Below, piece by piece: positions 37,470 through 48,660 of a stretch of DNA of 64,000 nucleotides. The stretch covers positions 20,639,141-20,703,140 of the forward strand of contig CM046338.1 of the NCBI GenBank assembly GCA_025403435.1. The letters are read 5' to 3'. The position numbers and the translations under genes are program-made. Source of the stretch: Artocarpus heterophyllus. Its lineage: Eukaryota > Streptophyta > Magnoliopsida > Rosales > Moraceae. Numbering within the stretch: the stretch's first letter is position 1; every line of letters begins with the position of its first letter. The notes under the pieces were generated by a model, which was not told where the DNA came from, made no database searches, and saw only the letters and a list, made by a program, of their open reading frames with translations.

Positions 37470-38456
37470 TGTCTTCCTCATTCTAACAAAAACTCCCTCA
37501 AATGGCTTTTCTTTAGCAACTTTGTGATCACGATTCATACAGCTTTACAATCGATTGTTAGATGTCCAATGTCCAGGTGGAATTCGCAATACTTCATCTG
37601 GTCATAGGACTGGCTTAAAGCCATTTTATTTGGTTATCTAATATAGTCCTTCCCTTCCAACTGGGCAATTAATTCCGTCGGGCATATGATCAAGGCATAC
37701 TTTGGTGGCGACAATGGCCTACTCCTCCTTATGGTTTTTGTTCTTTTTTTTTTTTTCCTTTATTCCCTTTTTAGAGGTGTTCTAGTTTGCCCTCTTCATT
37801 TTGGTCATGTCTTGGCTTATCTTTCTACCCTTCTGTTATGCTCCTTGTTCCTCGCTTGCAACACTTGTTTTCCTCTTTGAGGTCAATCCACCCCTTGCCT
37901 TTATTCAGGGCATCTTGGATTGTCTGTGGGTACTCTGAGTAGATGCCATTTTTAAATGAAGACTTGTGCAACAGACTTTTCTTCAAAGCTTCTAGAGCCG
38001 TTCCATCTTTGAAGTTCGAGATCTCTAAAATTGCTTTGCTAAACCTTTTAATATAGACCCTTAATGACTCGCATGGGCTCTAAATCATCGACCATAGGTC
38101 TTTGGCTATTTTGTCTGTCTTGATGTGCATAGAATAGACTTTGACAAAAGAATCTGCCAACTCCTTAAAGCTATCAATTGTTGCTGTGGGCAAATTGTTG
38201 AACCATCGGAGGCAGGTCCTCTCAAACTCGATGCAAACAACTTGCACATTATCTTGTTCAGTATTGAATCAGAGATGTTTGTTGCACTGACAACATTCTT
38301 GTATTGTAGGATGTGATCTTTCAAGCCTACAGTTCTATCGAATCCCATGAACATGACATTCCTATAATTTGGCGGAACAACAGAAGTAATTCTCCTCATA
38401 AAAGGGGTTTTGTGTATGTTCTTCGAAATGTCATCGAGTGTTAGGGTCTTGCTCAT
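37470..38456 (-). pseudogene. gag: E3 gag, broken
   Basis: The minus strand from 38456 reads MSKTLTLDDISKNIHKTPFM, then VPPNYRNVMFMGFDRTVGLKDHI and LFASSLRGPA, the retrotransposon gag pattern. Near 37591-37540 it has YCEFHLDIGHLTIDC, the compact knuckle of Tat gag proteins. The true N-terminus is probably further upstream (to about 38640). Frameshifts and stops are present. Confidence 0.82.
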
Positions 38457-39150
38457 AGCCTTCTTTATTTTCTAGGCGATCTTCTCCTTGCCAAGTGTAG
38501 TATTCTGATTGAGCATGTTTTGCATCATCTATCGGATGACCTCCACAGTTAACAGGGCTAGAATTGGGACAACTTCTGTCTTCATTGTCTGCTTGATCTC
38601 TTCGTTCTATGTCTAAATGCTCATGGATTTTCTCTGCTTATGTTTGCAGAGCATTTGTATTTGCCGTAGTTGCTGTCGGCGTTGGTGTTGTTATAGTTGT
38701 TCTTGCTATAGTTACCACTACAGGTATCGGGGTTGTATACAACAGCTACATCCTTCCAATGTGGTTATAGAAGGGTTATGCCTGGTTGGAGGTGGTGTTT
38801 GGTACTACCACTGCATGTTAGTCATGGTTGGGAATGTCAAATACCTAAAATAAGTGTAGTAGTACGAGTAGGCTAAGAGCTGAGAGTTCTGGTAGCTTAT
38901 CTGTCTCTTGAAAGCATTGTTCTCACTATTGAGTTGGTCGAGTCACCTATCGTGCCTTGGGAACGCGTTGCCTATTCATGAAGTAGCTTTTTTAGTGTTT
39001 CAATTTCCACAACAAAGACCTCAATTTGCTCATCTCCTTGAGACGCGGACTGTGTATCTTCATTACGCTTGTCGCGTACATTCTGGTGGTATGTGCTATC
39101 TGCCATATATGATGTTGAAGCTTTCAAAATCCTCGAGTTGGTGATCTGAA
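38457..39150 (-). other. E3 leader and gag 5' region
   Basis: Sequence between the gag frame and the primer site. Plus-strand open frames here are shadows. It may include a decayed gag N-terminus. Confidence 0.45.
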
Positions 39151-39172
39151 GGGCCCATGGTAGGCGTCAAAT
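39151..39172 (-). other. E3 primer-binding site
   Basis: On the minus strand next to the 5' LTR the sequence is ATTTGACGCCTACCATGGGC. It resembles the TTTGGCGCCCACCGTGGGGC region that follows the LTR in many Tat-type gypsy elements. Confidence 0.65.
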
Positions 39173-39985
39173 TGTAGACATTGGATCTAAAATTTAATAC
39201 AAATAGATTAGGACTTAATTTGATATTTACTATATAAGAGTTAGGGTCCTCAAATCCTTGTTGTTAAGACATGTTTAGCTTCTAAGAAAAAGATTAAAAT
39301 AATTATGGAATGAAAGTTAAATTGAAGCTGTAAATAATCAAACAATATAGTAAAAGTAAATGACACCACATACGAGATTTACAGTGGTTTATTCTATAAT
39401 GAGAGCTACGTCTATTGGTCTTTACTATGATGAATAGTTTGATACAGATTACAAAAAGTTGAGAGATTTGGTATGAAAATAGAAGCAATGTCTACAAAGT
39501 TTTTGTAAGTCCCCCCTCCCAATAGTGAAGCTGCTGCTTCTATTTATAGAGAATACTGTGTGAGATCATGGCTTTAATCTAAAAAGAATAGGCATAGTAC
39601 TATTTGTAGTTATGGGACATGCGTCAATCTTTGATAGGGCGTAAACATCAGACTTCTTCCCATCTCCCTTTTCATGGCTCAACATATATGTCCTTGTAAC
39701 TATCAAGTTCTATACATCAATTCCATCAAATTGACACTTCATAAATCCACAGTGAGAAATGTGTAGATTACATAACACAAAACGAGTAGAAACTACAATC
39801 GAACCATAGCTATTAAATCGATTAATGCCTCTAGTTGATCGAGCAATGAGCAAATAATGCTTACAATAATAATCTATCTCGAATCGAACACTCCCATCGA
39901 TTTTGATTCACTATGACTGCTATTTGGATTTCGCACGTTGTACCCTTATTGAATGATATGGGCCTGGCAAAATTATACCCCAACA
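39173..39985 (-). repeat. E3 5' LTR (right copy)
   Basis: 813 bp. Minus-strand limits are TGTTGGGGTATAATTTTGCC and TGTCTACA. Collinear with the left LTR, with many substitutions, which argues for an old insertion. Confidence 0.9.
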
Positions 39986-40165
39986 ATCGCCATGCTTTGA
40001 AGTTTTATATTTCTTTGATATTTTGCCAAAATTTTATTGAAAAATGTGCCCATATTTCTCTATTATTTTTTATTTTTTTTTCAATATCAATATTATAATG
40101 GAAAGACATGCCAATATCTTAAAAAAACCAAATTTTTTTTACCAAAATTTCCAAAATTTTGATGA
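39986..40165. other. AT-rich reiterated sequence, no gene
   Basis: Starts with the E3 target-duplication copy ATCGC. Then ATATTTC, CCAAAATTT and AATATC motifs are reiterated. No coding signal. Confidence 0.35.
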
Positions 40166-41295
40166 CATTTGCATCCTTGCTTATGGGTAGCGTGATCCTC
40201 AGGATTCTGCTCCAATTATCAAGCACTAGTGTATTTATAAATAGACCTTAGGGGCTCTATTTTTTGTAAACTTTTCTCCAAACTCCATCTAGTGTTATTA
40301 ATTGCTCTCCCCTTTATGGTGTCAATTGGGCTAGGTCTTCCATGTATTGGGCCCGGCCTGACCTAGCCCTACATAGTATTGGACCAGGTGGCCCAATGCA
40401 TCTGATGGGCTAGGGCTGGGCCTGTACCCCAGGCCTATAGCACCAAGCAGACTCTAGCTTGTGGAGGGCTTGGGCCAGCCCAAGTACACCAAGGCCCTTT
40501 AGGTGTTTAAAAAATACTCCTATTTTTCCTTCCTCAAGGTTTGAACCTCAAACCTTTAGAAGAAATAAGAGTTTGCTAACTACTAAGGTAGACGATTATT
40601 TACGTAATTTTTTTATTTTTGACTACATTTATTATTTTCATACATATATTACAAGTTCAAAATATAAACTTGCATTAGTTACATATTGAAAAAGATAAGA
40701 AATTCCTTTTTCCAATACTTTATATAATATTTAAAACTCTTTCTTTATACTTAGTAGTCTCATAATTCTATACGTATTAATTTTTTTAGTAACACGTTTT
40801 AAAATTAAATAAATTATTTTGAAATTTAAAATTATGGGGTCGGCCTTATAGTGCTTGTGCCTAGGCTTGGTACGACCCTTCAAGGGCTAGGATCTAGGCT
40901 AGGGCTTGTCCTGAGGTTTTTCCCTAGGCCTGGCCCATGCACAACCATTTACTACAAAGGGTCGGGCCTAGGCCATCATGGACATCTTTTCTCATTTAGA
41001 GCTTTAAAGGTCCTCTACTGAGAAAGGTTGGAAGGAGATATTGAAGAGATTTTTCAAGAAATCTCACTGGCACCCAAATACCAATTGATTTAGAAGGAGG
41101 AGAATAGCAAAGAAGATTAGAAGGTTTTGGAATGCTTGATAATCCAAAGCTATTGCTAGACCCTTAAGTTTGTGTTTTATTTAATTATTGTATACAGTAC
41201 CATGAAAAGGTTCTTGAGAGTCTAAGAAAAATTTTTAAAAATCTATTCTATTGTTTTTCATTGATTTTATTGAATTTTTTCTGAGCAAGCCAACA
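40166..41295 (+). repeat. E4 5' LTR (with hAT-like insert)
   Basis: A TATA box TTTATAAATA lies at about 40230. After the insert, TTGGAAGGAGATATTG, AATAGCAAAGAAGATTAG and AGTTTGTGTTTTATT match the same ordered blocks of the E1 LTR. It ends AAGCCAACA at 41295. The outer end could not be located. Confidence 0.65.
40318..40986. mobile_element. hAT-like non-autonomous insert rich in GGGC/GCCC motifs
   Basis: The left end TGGTGTCAATTGGGCTAGG and the right end, reversed, AGATGTCCATGATGGCCTAGG share TGTC.AT..GG.CTAGG. Repeated GGGCCTAGGC/GGCCCGGCC motifs near both ends resemble hAT elements with subterminal GGGCCGGGCC. It has no transposase, and the target duplication is not clear. It interrupts blocks that are contiguous in related LTRs. 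Confidence 0.5.
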
Positions 41296-41312
41296 ACTAG
41301 TGTCAAAGGTGA
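41296..41312 (+). other. E4 primer-binding site
   Basis: ACTAGTGTCAAAGGTGA directly after the LTR end, a decayed form of the TGGTATCAGAGC Met-tRNA site. Confidence 0.65.
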
Positions 41313-43629
41313 CTCATGATTATGTTATATACAATAATTATCACCTTTTATTACATACAGGTGATGGATATGTGATTATTTACACCATAATTGTATTTAG
41401 AAATATGGCATTCTAGGTTCTATATGTGGTTATAAAATATGCATGATTTGTATGATTTTTGTTGTTATCGATTTTTTTTGTTTATGTTAATTATTATTTA
41501 TATCAATATTGTTAATATTTATTTTATTTATGTTGGCTATGGTTCCTTTTGAGATTTGATTGTATTATTTTGATTAAGTGTAATTTGCTAGAGGGGTAGT
41601 CTATCATCACTATAACTTTCCTACTAGTTGTTTCCTTCTTTTATAGAATTATTTATATGCCTAAGATGATATAGAATTTGTCTATATAAATCTTTTTTAA
41701 AGATGAAGGCATTTGAAGGTTCAACATGATGAAAAAATACCCAAAATGTTTAATTTTACTTAATCCTAGTTTTTTAGCAATTTATGTGGTACTAATTTTA
41801 TTTTTTGTTTGTATTGACCACAACCATGGGTGCAGTCGAGGCTACCGTGGGCCTCTAGCGCACTGTGGACAGGGAGCAAGGCTTGGCCCAAGCCTAGCCC
41901 AGTGCACAAGGCTTCTCCCATGAGTGTATGGCCTGGCTCATGCTAAGCCTAGTATAGGCAACGGGCCTACAGGCCCAGCATGCATGGGACTTTCCCCTCA
42001 ACAGGCCGCGTGTCGTGATGTTAAGGCCCCCTCCGCCTTTTCATCGCCACGTGTGGTGGTCGAAAGTCCTCCACCACTTCACATGCTTCAAAATTTAAAA
42101 TGTTTAAAATTTGTTGATTTTGTAAATTTAAATTAATACAGCATCAATTTCGGTATTTTCAAATAATTTTTAATATTTTCTAAATTTGAAAAAGTTTACA
42201 AACTATCCAAATAAAGTCTTAAAGATTTAAATTGGATTATAGAAAGCTTTTGAGATCTTAGAATATTTTAATTAACTTATTCTTACACATGCAAAGGAAT
42301 TTAATAAATAGATAAGTATTATCTGTCATTAAATTCCTTGTTAACTAAAATGATTTAAAAATATATTTTTTCAAAAATATGCCCAATGAATTTGGATCAC
42401 TTTATAAGAATTACAATTAAAATTAATGGTTAGAGTTTTAAAAGAGTTTTATTACTTGAGTAATTTCATTAAAGCTTGTGGGAGAACAAAGGGATGAGAA
42501 AATGAAACACAAACAAGAAGAGGACTATACAAAGAAGATGGTGACTTAAAGATCATCACAATCATCATTTATGTGCAATTTTGTTATATTTGATAATATG
42601 TTTATTATGCTATGATTGACATACTCATAAATATTGATACACGCTATATAGGATAGTGAGTGTCACTCATAATAACATTTTCATGCATTACATAGTTTTA
42701 GGAATCTAATATGATTAGTTGTCTTAAAACTACAAATTAAATTTATGCATGCCATATAGAATAGTGAGTGTCACTCATAGTAACATACTCACGCATTACA
42801 TAGTTAGGAATCTAATATGATTAGTTATCTTAAAACTACAAATTAAATTTATGCATGCCATATTGGATAGTGAGTGTCACTCACAATAACATACTCATGC
42901 ATTACATAGTTTTAGGAATCTAATATGATTAGTTGTCTTAAAAATAGAAATTAAATTTATTTGAGTTAAATAAATTTAAGAAACTTAAATCATAAAAAAA
43001 TTGAATGGGTATGGGGATCTTATAATGAAATATTTTATTTGTTGAGCCTTTTGTGTGAGAATTTTATAGTCTCCATTTTTGGTATGAGAAGAGTGATGAG
43101 CGGCTTGCTTCCTATAGGAGCTATGTTTGCCAAGTTTCATCTACCTCTCTAAAAGATAGTTTCCCTAATTAGTTATTAACTTATGATTGACCGACCATAC
43201 GACTGCATTCAATGGGTGAAAACCACTAGGGTATAAAATGATAGTTATACACTCAATAAGAACCTACTGGTATATTGACAGGACAAGTTCCTACTAACTA
43301 AGGTTATCGGCCAAAGATCCGCTAGTTGATTTAGCTAAATATAAGATATTAGGTGGCTAAGATCAATCAGAAATGACCTAACATTGTAAGTGAGTAGTTA
43401 GATTGCCTACAATGATTCATATACTCATGGATATCGGTGTCGACCATTGTAATAATGTATTTTCTTAGGTGTCAAACATCATGCATTTTTACTTTATTAG
43501 CTTTATATGTATTTTACTCAATTATAATAGTCTTATATGATATTTGCAACATTTATTAATTATGTATATATTACTTCATTTACAATTATACTAGCCCTTA
43601 AACCGCTACCTTTAATGTTGATTAAAAAC
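41313..43629 (+). other. E4 untranslated leader
   Basis: No gene. At 41835-42010, where E1 has its palindrome array, there is a GC-rich run of different inverted motifs such as GGCTTGGCCCAAGCC and GGGCCTACAGGCCC. It is followed by a triplicated block at 42640-42960. The second half matches the E1 leader order (short blocks such as TTGACAGGACA... and GGCCAAAGATCC). Confidence 0.7.
42640..42960. repeat. Three tandem copies of about 107 bp in the E4 leader
   Basis: The block GATAGTGAGTGTCACTCA ... AGGAATCTAATATGATTAG ... AAATTTATGCATGCCATAT occurs from 42656, 42764 and 42870 (periods 108 and 106). Each contains the palindrome-like GTGAGTGTCACTCAC. Confidence 0.92.
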
Positions 43630-44290
43630 ATGTTAAGCGACAATAATTTCGTCGACTAGAAATGTGCACTTGTGATTATGCTTACTATTGAGAAACACAT
43701 CCATGTGTTTCATAAAGAATATCTACCGGATCTAGGAGTTAGAGCATTTCAAAGTGAGATAGACCATTATAACAAATGGTTGTATTCGAATGAATTGGCT
43801 CAGTACTATATCATGGCGTTTGTTTCGCTAGATTTAGGGCTAGTGTTAGATAACCATAGAGATGCCATTGATACGATAAACTATTTGGAGGCACTATATA
43901 GAGCTAGAAATGTCAAATCTAGGCGCCACACAATCGACAACATTTTGGATTGTAAGATGGTACCGACTTCATCAGTGAAGGATTATATAAAGAAACTCCT
44001 CAGACTAGGAACAAGGCAACACACCATGGAGCTCATATCAGTAATACTATGTGCATTAGAATTATCTTATCTTTATTGCCTATCACCTTCAGAGAATTCA
44101 AGATTGAATACATCGTGATAACATTCCTAATATGCTTAGGAACCTTTGTACTTCTGAAAGCTTTTTGAAAGTCTGGTGGGGAAGTGCAATGAGGGACATT
44201 GTCGAGGTCGTTGAGGACTCTGACGAGGAAGATGACGACCCAAGAAGCAAAGGAAAGTATTTTATTTGAACAAAAAAGGTAATGAAGGTA
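43630..44290 (+). pseudogene. gag: E4 gag, broken
   Basis: The ATG at 43630 gives MLSDNNFVD, then a stop, then the copia gag (UBN2-like) pattern: MLTIEKHIHVF, HYNKWLYSNELAQYYIMAF, and CKMVPTSSVKDYIKKLLRLG, to about 44118. The downstream acidic DSDEEDDDP segment leads to protease sequence and no CCHC knuckle is visible, so that part seems deleted. Confidence 0.82.
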
Positions 44291-45037
44291 TGGTACTTTT
44301 CTTTGAAAGAAGTTTAGTGGAAAAATCTGCTAATAACTAGATTGTAGATTCTAGAGCCACTAATTATATTTGTACTTCTTTGCCGGGATTTTAGGAAACC
44401 AAAAAGTTCCGTGAAGGTAATTAATGTTCATAGTTGGCGCAAGAGAGCTGGTTTTAGTTGTTGTAGTGGGAGTTGTCAAACTCTATTTTTAGGAATCATA
44501 AATTTTTAATTTTAAACAATTGATATATGTACCTCGTTTAAATAGGAATTTGATCTTAGTTTTTGCATTGACAAAGCAATCATACTTTATTTCTTTTAAT
44601 GAAACTGTGTCTATTTTTAAGGATAATGTTTTATTTTGTTCTAAATTTTAAAGGCAATTTACATGTTATAAGTCCATGTTCTTATTCACTTCATAATACT
44701 AAAGCTGTACAACAAGAGGAACCAAGTCCTAAGGGACAAAAGTTGCAAAATGACACATATATATGGCACCGTAGACTAGGTCACATTAACCTAAACAGGT
44801 AGAAAGGTTAGTTAAAAATGAACCTCATAGCAAGTTAAAGGTTCAACCTATACCAACCTATGAGACTTGTCTGTAAGGAAAAATGGCCAAGAGATCTTTC
44901 TTGGTGATAGGTTGTAGGGCCAAAGATCTTCTCGAGCTAGTACACTCAGATGTTTGTGGTCCAATGAATATACAAGCTTGTGGAAGATATGAGTATTTCT
45001 TCACATTTATTGATGATTATTCTAGATTTGGATATGC
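44291..45037 (+). pseudogene. pol: E4 pol, first part: protease and integrase N-terminal half
   Basis: Protease remnant IVDSRATNYICTS (about 44340). Integrase zinc domain YIWHRRLGHINLNR (about 44758). Core start LLELVHSDVCGPMN and FIDDYSRFGYA (about 44930-45037). The frame stops exactly at the CACTA insertion and resumes at 50645. Internal stops and a shift also occur. Confidence 0.88.
45035..45037. repeat. Target-site duplication TGC of the CACTA element, left
   Basis: TGC directly precedes CACTACAACAAA, and the same TGC follows the right end at 50645-50647. A 3-bp duplication is the signature of CACTA (En/Spm) insertions. Confidence 0.92.
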
Positions 45038-45039
45038 CA

Positions 45040-45340
45040 CTACAACAAATATGCTCTTCAATGACATTTAATAAATGTCATCGATTGCTTTTCATGACAT
45101 TTTTTACGTCGTAGAATGGGGGTGCCTTGGAAAGTCTACGACATTTTTTTATATGTCATGGTCAATGTCATTTATACATTTTCAATGACATCAACATAGT
45201 GTCATCTTAATTTTTTTTATTTTGTGAATATATTTATGACGACATATTAAGAACGCCCTGATTCATTGTTATTGACAACTATGAACAAAAATCGTTGCTA
45301 ATTCCTTTCACAACATTTGGTAAATGTCATGGATTTTTCA
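45040..45340. repeat. CACTA left subterminal repeat array
   Basis: Repeated direct and inverted copies of (A)ATGACATTT and AAATGTCAT(G/C), for example at 45060, 45072, 45094 and in the 45140-45200 stretch, plus one near 45305. Mirrors the array at the right end. Confidence 0.85.
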
Positions 45341-46800
45341 TTATTAAAAAATAAATTTTAATAAATTTATAATATTTTATATATAATAAAATAATTCATA
45401 ATTATGCCGACCAAAATTAAAATAAAAAATATTGAAACAAATAACAAAAAGAATCCAAAACCATGCACTTTAATTAGTTTTTATTCCACATGTATAATAT
45501 ATATAAAATGTACAAAATTATATTTCAAACCTAAAGTCTACTATCTTGATGAGTACATGAATAATCATCTAAATATGAATTCAATTATAAACTTCTCTAG
45601 ATATACCCAATAACAAATCATAACTCTGACTCTAATTTCTTCAAACATGTCATGGGCATTTCCCCTTTGGCCACTCTGGCAACCGCAAACCATCCACACA
45701 AGAACAGCCAACAAACAAATGTCATTCAAGCAAAAAAGGAAAAAAAATTAAAAAAGAGATCTAAATGACATGGTCCATTGTTAAGCTTCCCAAATCCACA
45801 GGCTTGTACAATATCTTTGATGAAATCCTCGTCAACGACCCGCTGAAAGCAAGCAGAGGGGCACCTCCATGGACGCACCAAGTATGATGCCAATCTCATG
45901 AACATCTTTTCTACGAAGTAGAAGTAGGTATGCTCCTTGTATAACAATTAAAAAAAAAAGAATTCGTCTTTAGATTTTTTCTGACTTTTGTGTTGTCTAG
46001 CTAACTAACCCATTTGAAAGCAAATAAAATGGAACATGGGCATACCTATATGCCAAATTCCCTCCCAGTGGAAGGCAAAGTGAAAACTGAAGACCCTGAA
46101 GATCATGTGGTTTTTGAGTGGAAATTCGTATTTTAAGTCTAACTTCTGCTTTTAAAAACTATGTAGAAATTTACTTATGTGTCAACTATGCTTAAAATTA
46201 GGCTTACTAGCATATTCAGTTTGATGAGGACACTGACAACTCGCACTATTTACTATTTATTTCGACATAAGATAAGTAGAAATTCATTTCAACTGCATCA
46301 CAAGATTGTTATTGTAATATAGATGATTTACTATATCATTTGCATTCATAGCCATAAAGGCACATGTATAGTTTTTTTGAAGAAAATCATCGTACTATGA
46401 AAAGGAAACTATTTGTATATGCACTGTGTGGTTAGCTTATAAGTGCGCCAACAAATCGGAGGCCCAGATTTGCTGGAAATCGTTATGGTGTTTGTCACAA
46501 ATCAGAGAACCAAAAGAAAGAGCGAGGAAAAAGAGATAAAAAGTGGGGTCATCCTACATCCTTGCTAAAGCTTCAACGATGGCAACGCTGCTCACTAATT
46601 CATGCAGATGCAAAGAGAGGCAGTAGGGGGAAAGAGAGAAATAAGGGCAGAGAGAAAGATGAAAAGAAAAAAAAGGAGAAAAAAAATATAAGATTTGATT
46701 AATCCATGCAAAGATCAGTCATGAAAAGATAGAGATCTACGTAACTCTAGTAAGATCTACCCAAAGGAGCTCAAAAGGCAACACTTGTTATGGTCGATGA
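45341..46800. other. CACTA interior, no gene recognised
   Basis: AT-rich sequence. A 73-codon minus-strand frame at 45726-45947 matches no family I know. A purine-rich stretch lies at 46510-46690. Confidence 0.4.
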
Positions 46801-46829
46801 AGCCAGATTCACATGGAGATCGTGAACAA

Positions 46830-46875
46830 GATGAATGATGATGATGATGATGATTATTATTATTATTATTATTTG
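46830..46875. repeat. ATG/ATT trinucleotide microsatellite
   Basis: (ATG)n followed by (ATT)n. On the minus strand it would encode Asn and His runs within a 61-codon frame (46757-46942). This could be a captured exon piece, but nothing else supports coding. Confidence 0.9.
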
Positions 46876-47879
46876 TCGGGTCACTAAGAAGAGCCAAGTT
46901 GGTTATTGGGCTTGCATAAGCCCGAGACTGATCTCGACCCATATAGCCTCAGCGATAATCCAAAAGCTGCATTTATGGATAACATTTGAGAAGGTAAAAT
47001 AGTCAAACCGTGTCTTTTATTTAAAATTGAATATCTTCATAGTATCGATAAGTATTCAACTTTATTAGAATCCACAGGATCCGAGATACTCAAAGGAGAT
47101 AAGCTTAGTAGAAGATCGCGATAGTGCTATCAAGCCAATTATGTTGGAGATTATTTTGTATTTGAATTTGAATTGTAACAAAAGGATCAACTGATAGTCG
47201 ATCTAGAAAAATATAAATAAGGGCAAGCTCCAAAGAGCAGCTTAAGTCTAATTATTAGCACAAACCTTAGTTATAGTTTCGTGAACAATTTTCTCATAGT
47301 GAAACATCCATCTCGAGAAAACTTCCAATGGACATAGTCTTTAATTGAGGTAGACTACTCTAAAATTTTCATGTGTTCGTGTCACTTTTCCTTGCTATTT
47401 ACTTCTTATGCGAGTGATCATCTCCGTGAGCAATTTCTAGAGATATTTGCTTGACGAGTTTTGCATGTCAATTATAATTATCATTGTAGTAGTAGTAGTA
47501 GTAGTTGTTGTTGTTGTTTTCAAATCCAAATTTACATCACATAAATTAACAAGATGAATGATGAATCTTTCTTGCCAGGGGCATAACATCTCCTTAAATA
47601 AAACTAGATTTATTTAGTTAAGTTTTTTATTTTCATCTACCATTTTATTTTCTTAATTTTCATACGACGAATTAAAAAAAAAAAAAACCACCATCCCATC
47701 ATCTTCATCAATTTACAATTTTGTGGCTCACTTTTCCCCCTTTTTGGTCAAGTTTCTTTATCTTTTTTCCCCTATTGTTATTTTAGATTAATTTATAAAT
47801 TTAAAATATTATTTTTAGATCCTTCTACTTTTTTATTTTTCGTCTAAAGAATAAAATGGCAATAAACTATTTCCTAGTC
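46876..47879. other. CACTA interior with a promoter-like stretch, no gene recognised
   Basis: ATATAAATAAGG at about 47210 followed by transcript-leader-like sequence resembles an LTR or promoter fragment. A GTA/GTT microsatellite lies at about 47487-47518. Confidence 0.35.
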
Positions 47880-48660
47880 GAAGCTCACAGTCTAAGAGGG
47901 AAAAAAAAAAAAAAAAGAGAGGGAAAAAAAGAGAAAAAAGAGAAAGAAAAAGCGGCTCAAACCCGCTAAAACAGCCTTCTCCGTGCCTGCCAAAACAATA
48001 TTGGACTCTTTCATTAACCCCTCCTTTTTTCTCACAATTCCGCTTTTCTCTCTTCTGTTAAAGCCTTAAAGTCTCAAATGCCACAAGAAGAAGAAGAAGG
48101 AAACCCTTAGTTGGTGCCCGCCAAAATTATAATCGTGGTTTGTTTCTCTGCAGCAGGTATGATCTCCGTAAATCCCCATGTCTGTCTCTTTCTCTTTCTC
48201 TCACTTTCTCTGCCTCTCTCATTTAATTTAGTTTTTCGATAAATTATTAATCCAAATGATTAAGTTTTGCTGAAAAACGTAGATTCAAATTAGTTTCTGA
48301 TCAGGGCCACTGCAAATTTGAAAGAATGATCATACATTTAGGTTTTTTTTATAAGTTTTTTTCACAGGTAGAATGTAAATACTTGGAGGGTGCCCAACTG
48401 AGAAATCTCTCTTCTGATTGAGTGAATAAGTCTTTTGCTTACACATTTTTTTTTTATTCATTTTAATACCCTTCTTTGTTAAACTTCTTTTTTAAAGGAT
48501 AATTCTCCTTCATTGTGTTCCAGGCCAGAGCTGACAAGAATTATGTTCTTGAGATTGGATGCAATTGGGGAATTGAACTCGTTAAATGTGATAGAAACAT
48601 AACTTGGAAATCATAAATCCAAAAAGAAGAAGTCCAGTTTCTTGTTCATGTACGTTTATT
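47880..48660 (+). other. Possible captured 5' end of a host gene inside CACTA
   Basis: From 47880 there is a purine run, then a CT-rich block (CCCTCCTTTTTTCTC, TTTTCTCTCTTCTG) like a plant transcription start. A potential donor CAG|GTATGATC follows at about 48155. A pyrimidine-rich stretch ends in acceptor TTCCAG| at 48522, followed by a short open block in which KNYVLEIGCNWG can be read before a stop. LEIGC.WG resembles motif I of SAM-dependent methyltransferases, but the segment is too short to assign. This is inference: the splice signals are plausible, not proven. Confidence 0.3.

Larger units (their letters stand above)
28598..39985 (-). mobile_element. E3: Ty3/gypsy retrotransposon, Tat lineage, with antisense ORF
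   Basis: Direct LTRs at both ends (28598-29404 and 39173-39985) read TGTTGGGG... on the minus strand. Flanks ATCAC (28593-28597) and ATCGC (39986-39990) fit a 5-bp target duplication with one change. Inside, on the minus strand, are a primer site, gag, protease, reverse transcriptase, RNase H, a second RNase H-like domain and integrase; reverse transcriptase before integrase defines Ty3/gypsy. The double RNase H and the extra ORF opposed to pol near the 3' LTR are traits of the plant Tat lineage. Coding is broken throughout. Confidence 0.92.

Noticed and set aside
37686..39144. Plus-strand frames of 64-78 codons in the gag region of E3
   Set aside because: Shadows of the minus-strand gag; only the minus strand shows retrotransposon motifs.
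46757..46942. His/Asn-rich minus-strand protein
   Set aside because: The homopolymer runs are a translated microsatellite; no flanking coding evidence.
48520..48620. SAM-dependent methyltransferase gene
   Set aside because: Only a short LEIGC.WG-like stretch is visible before a stop; kept as part of a possible captured fragment only.
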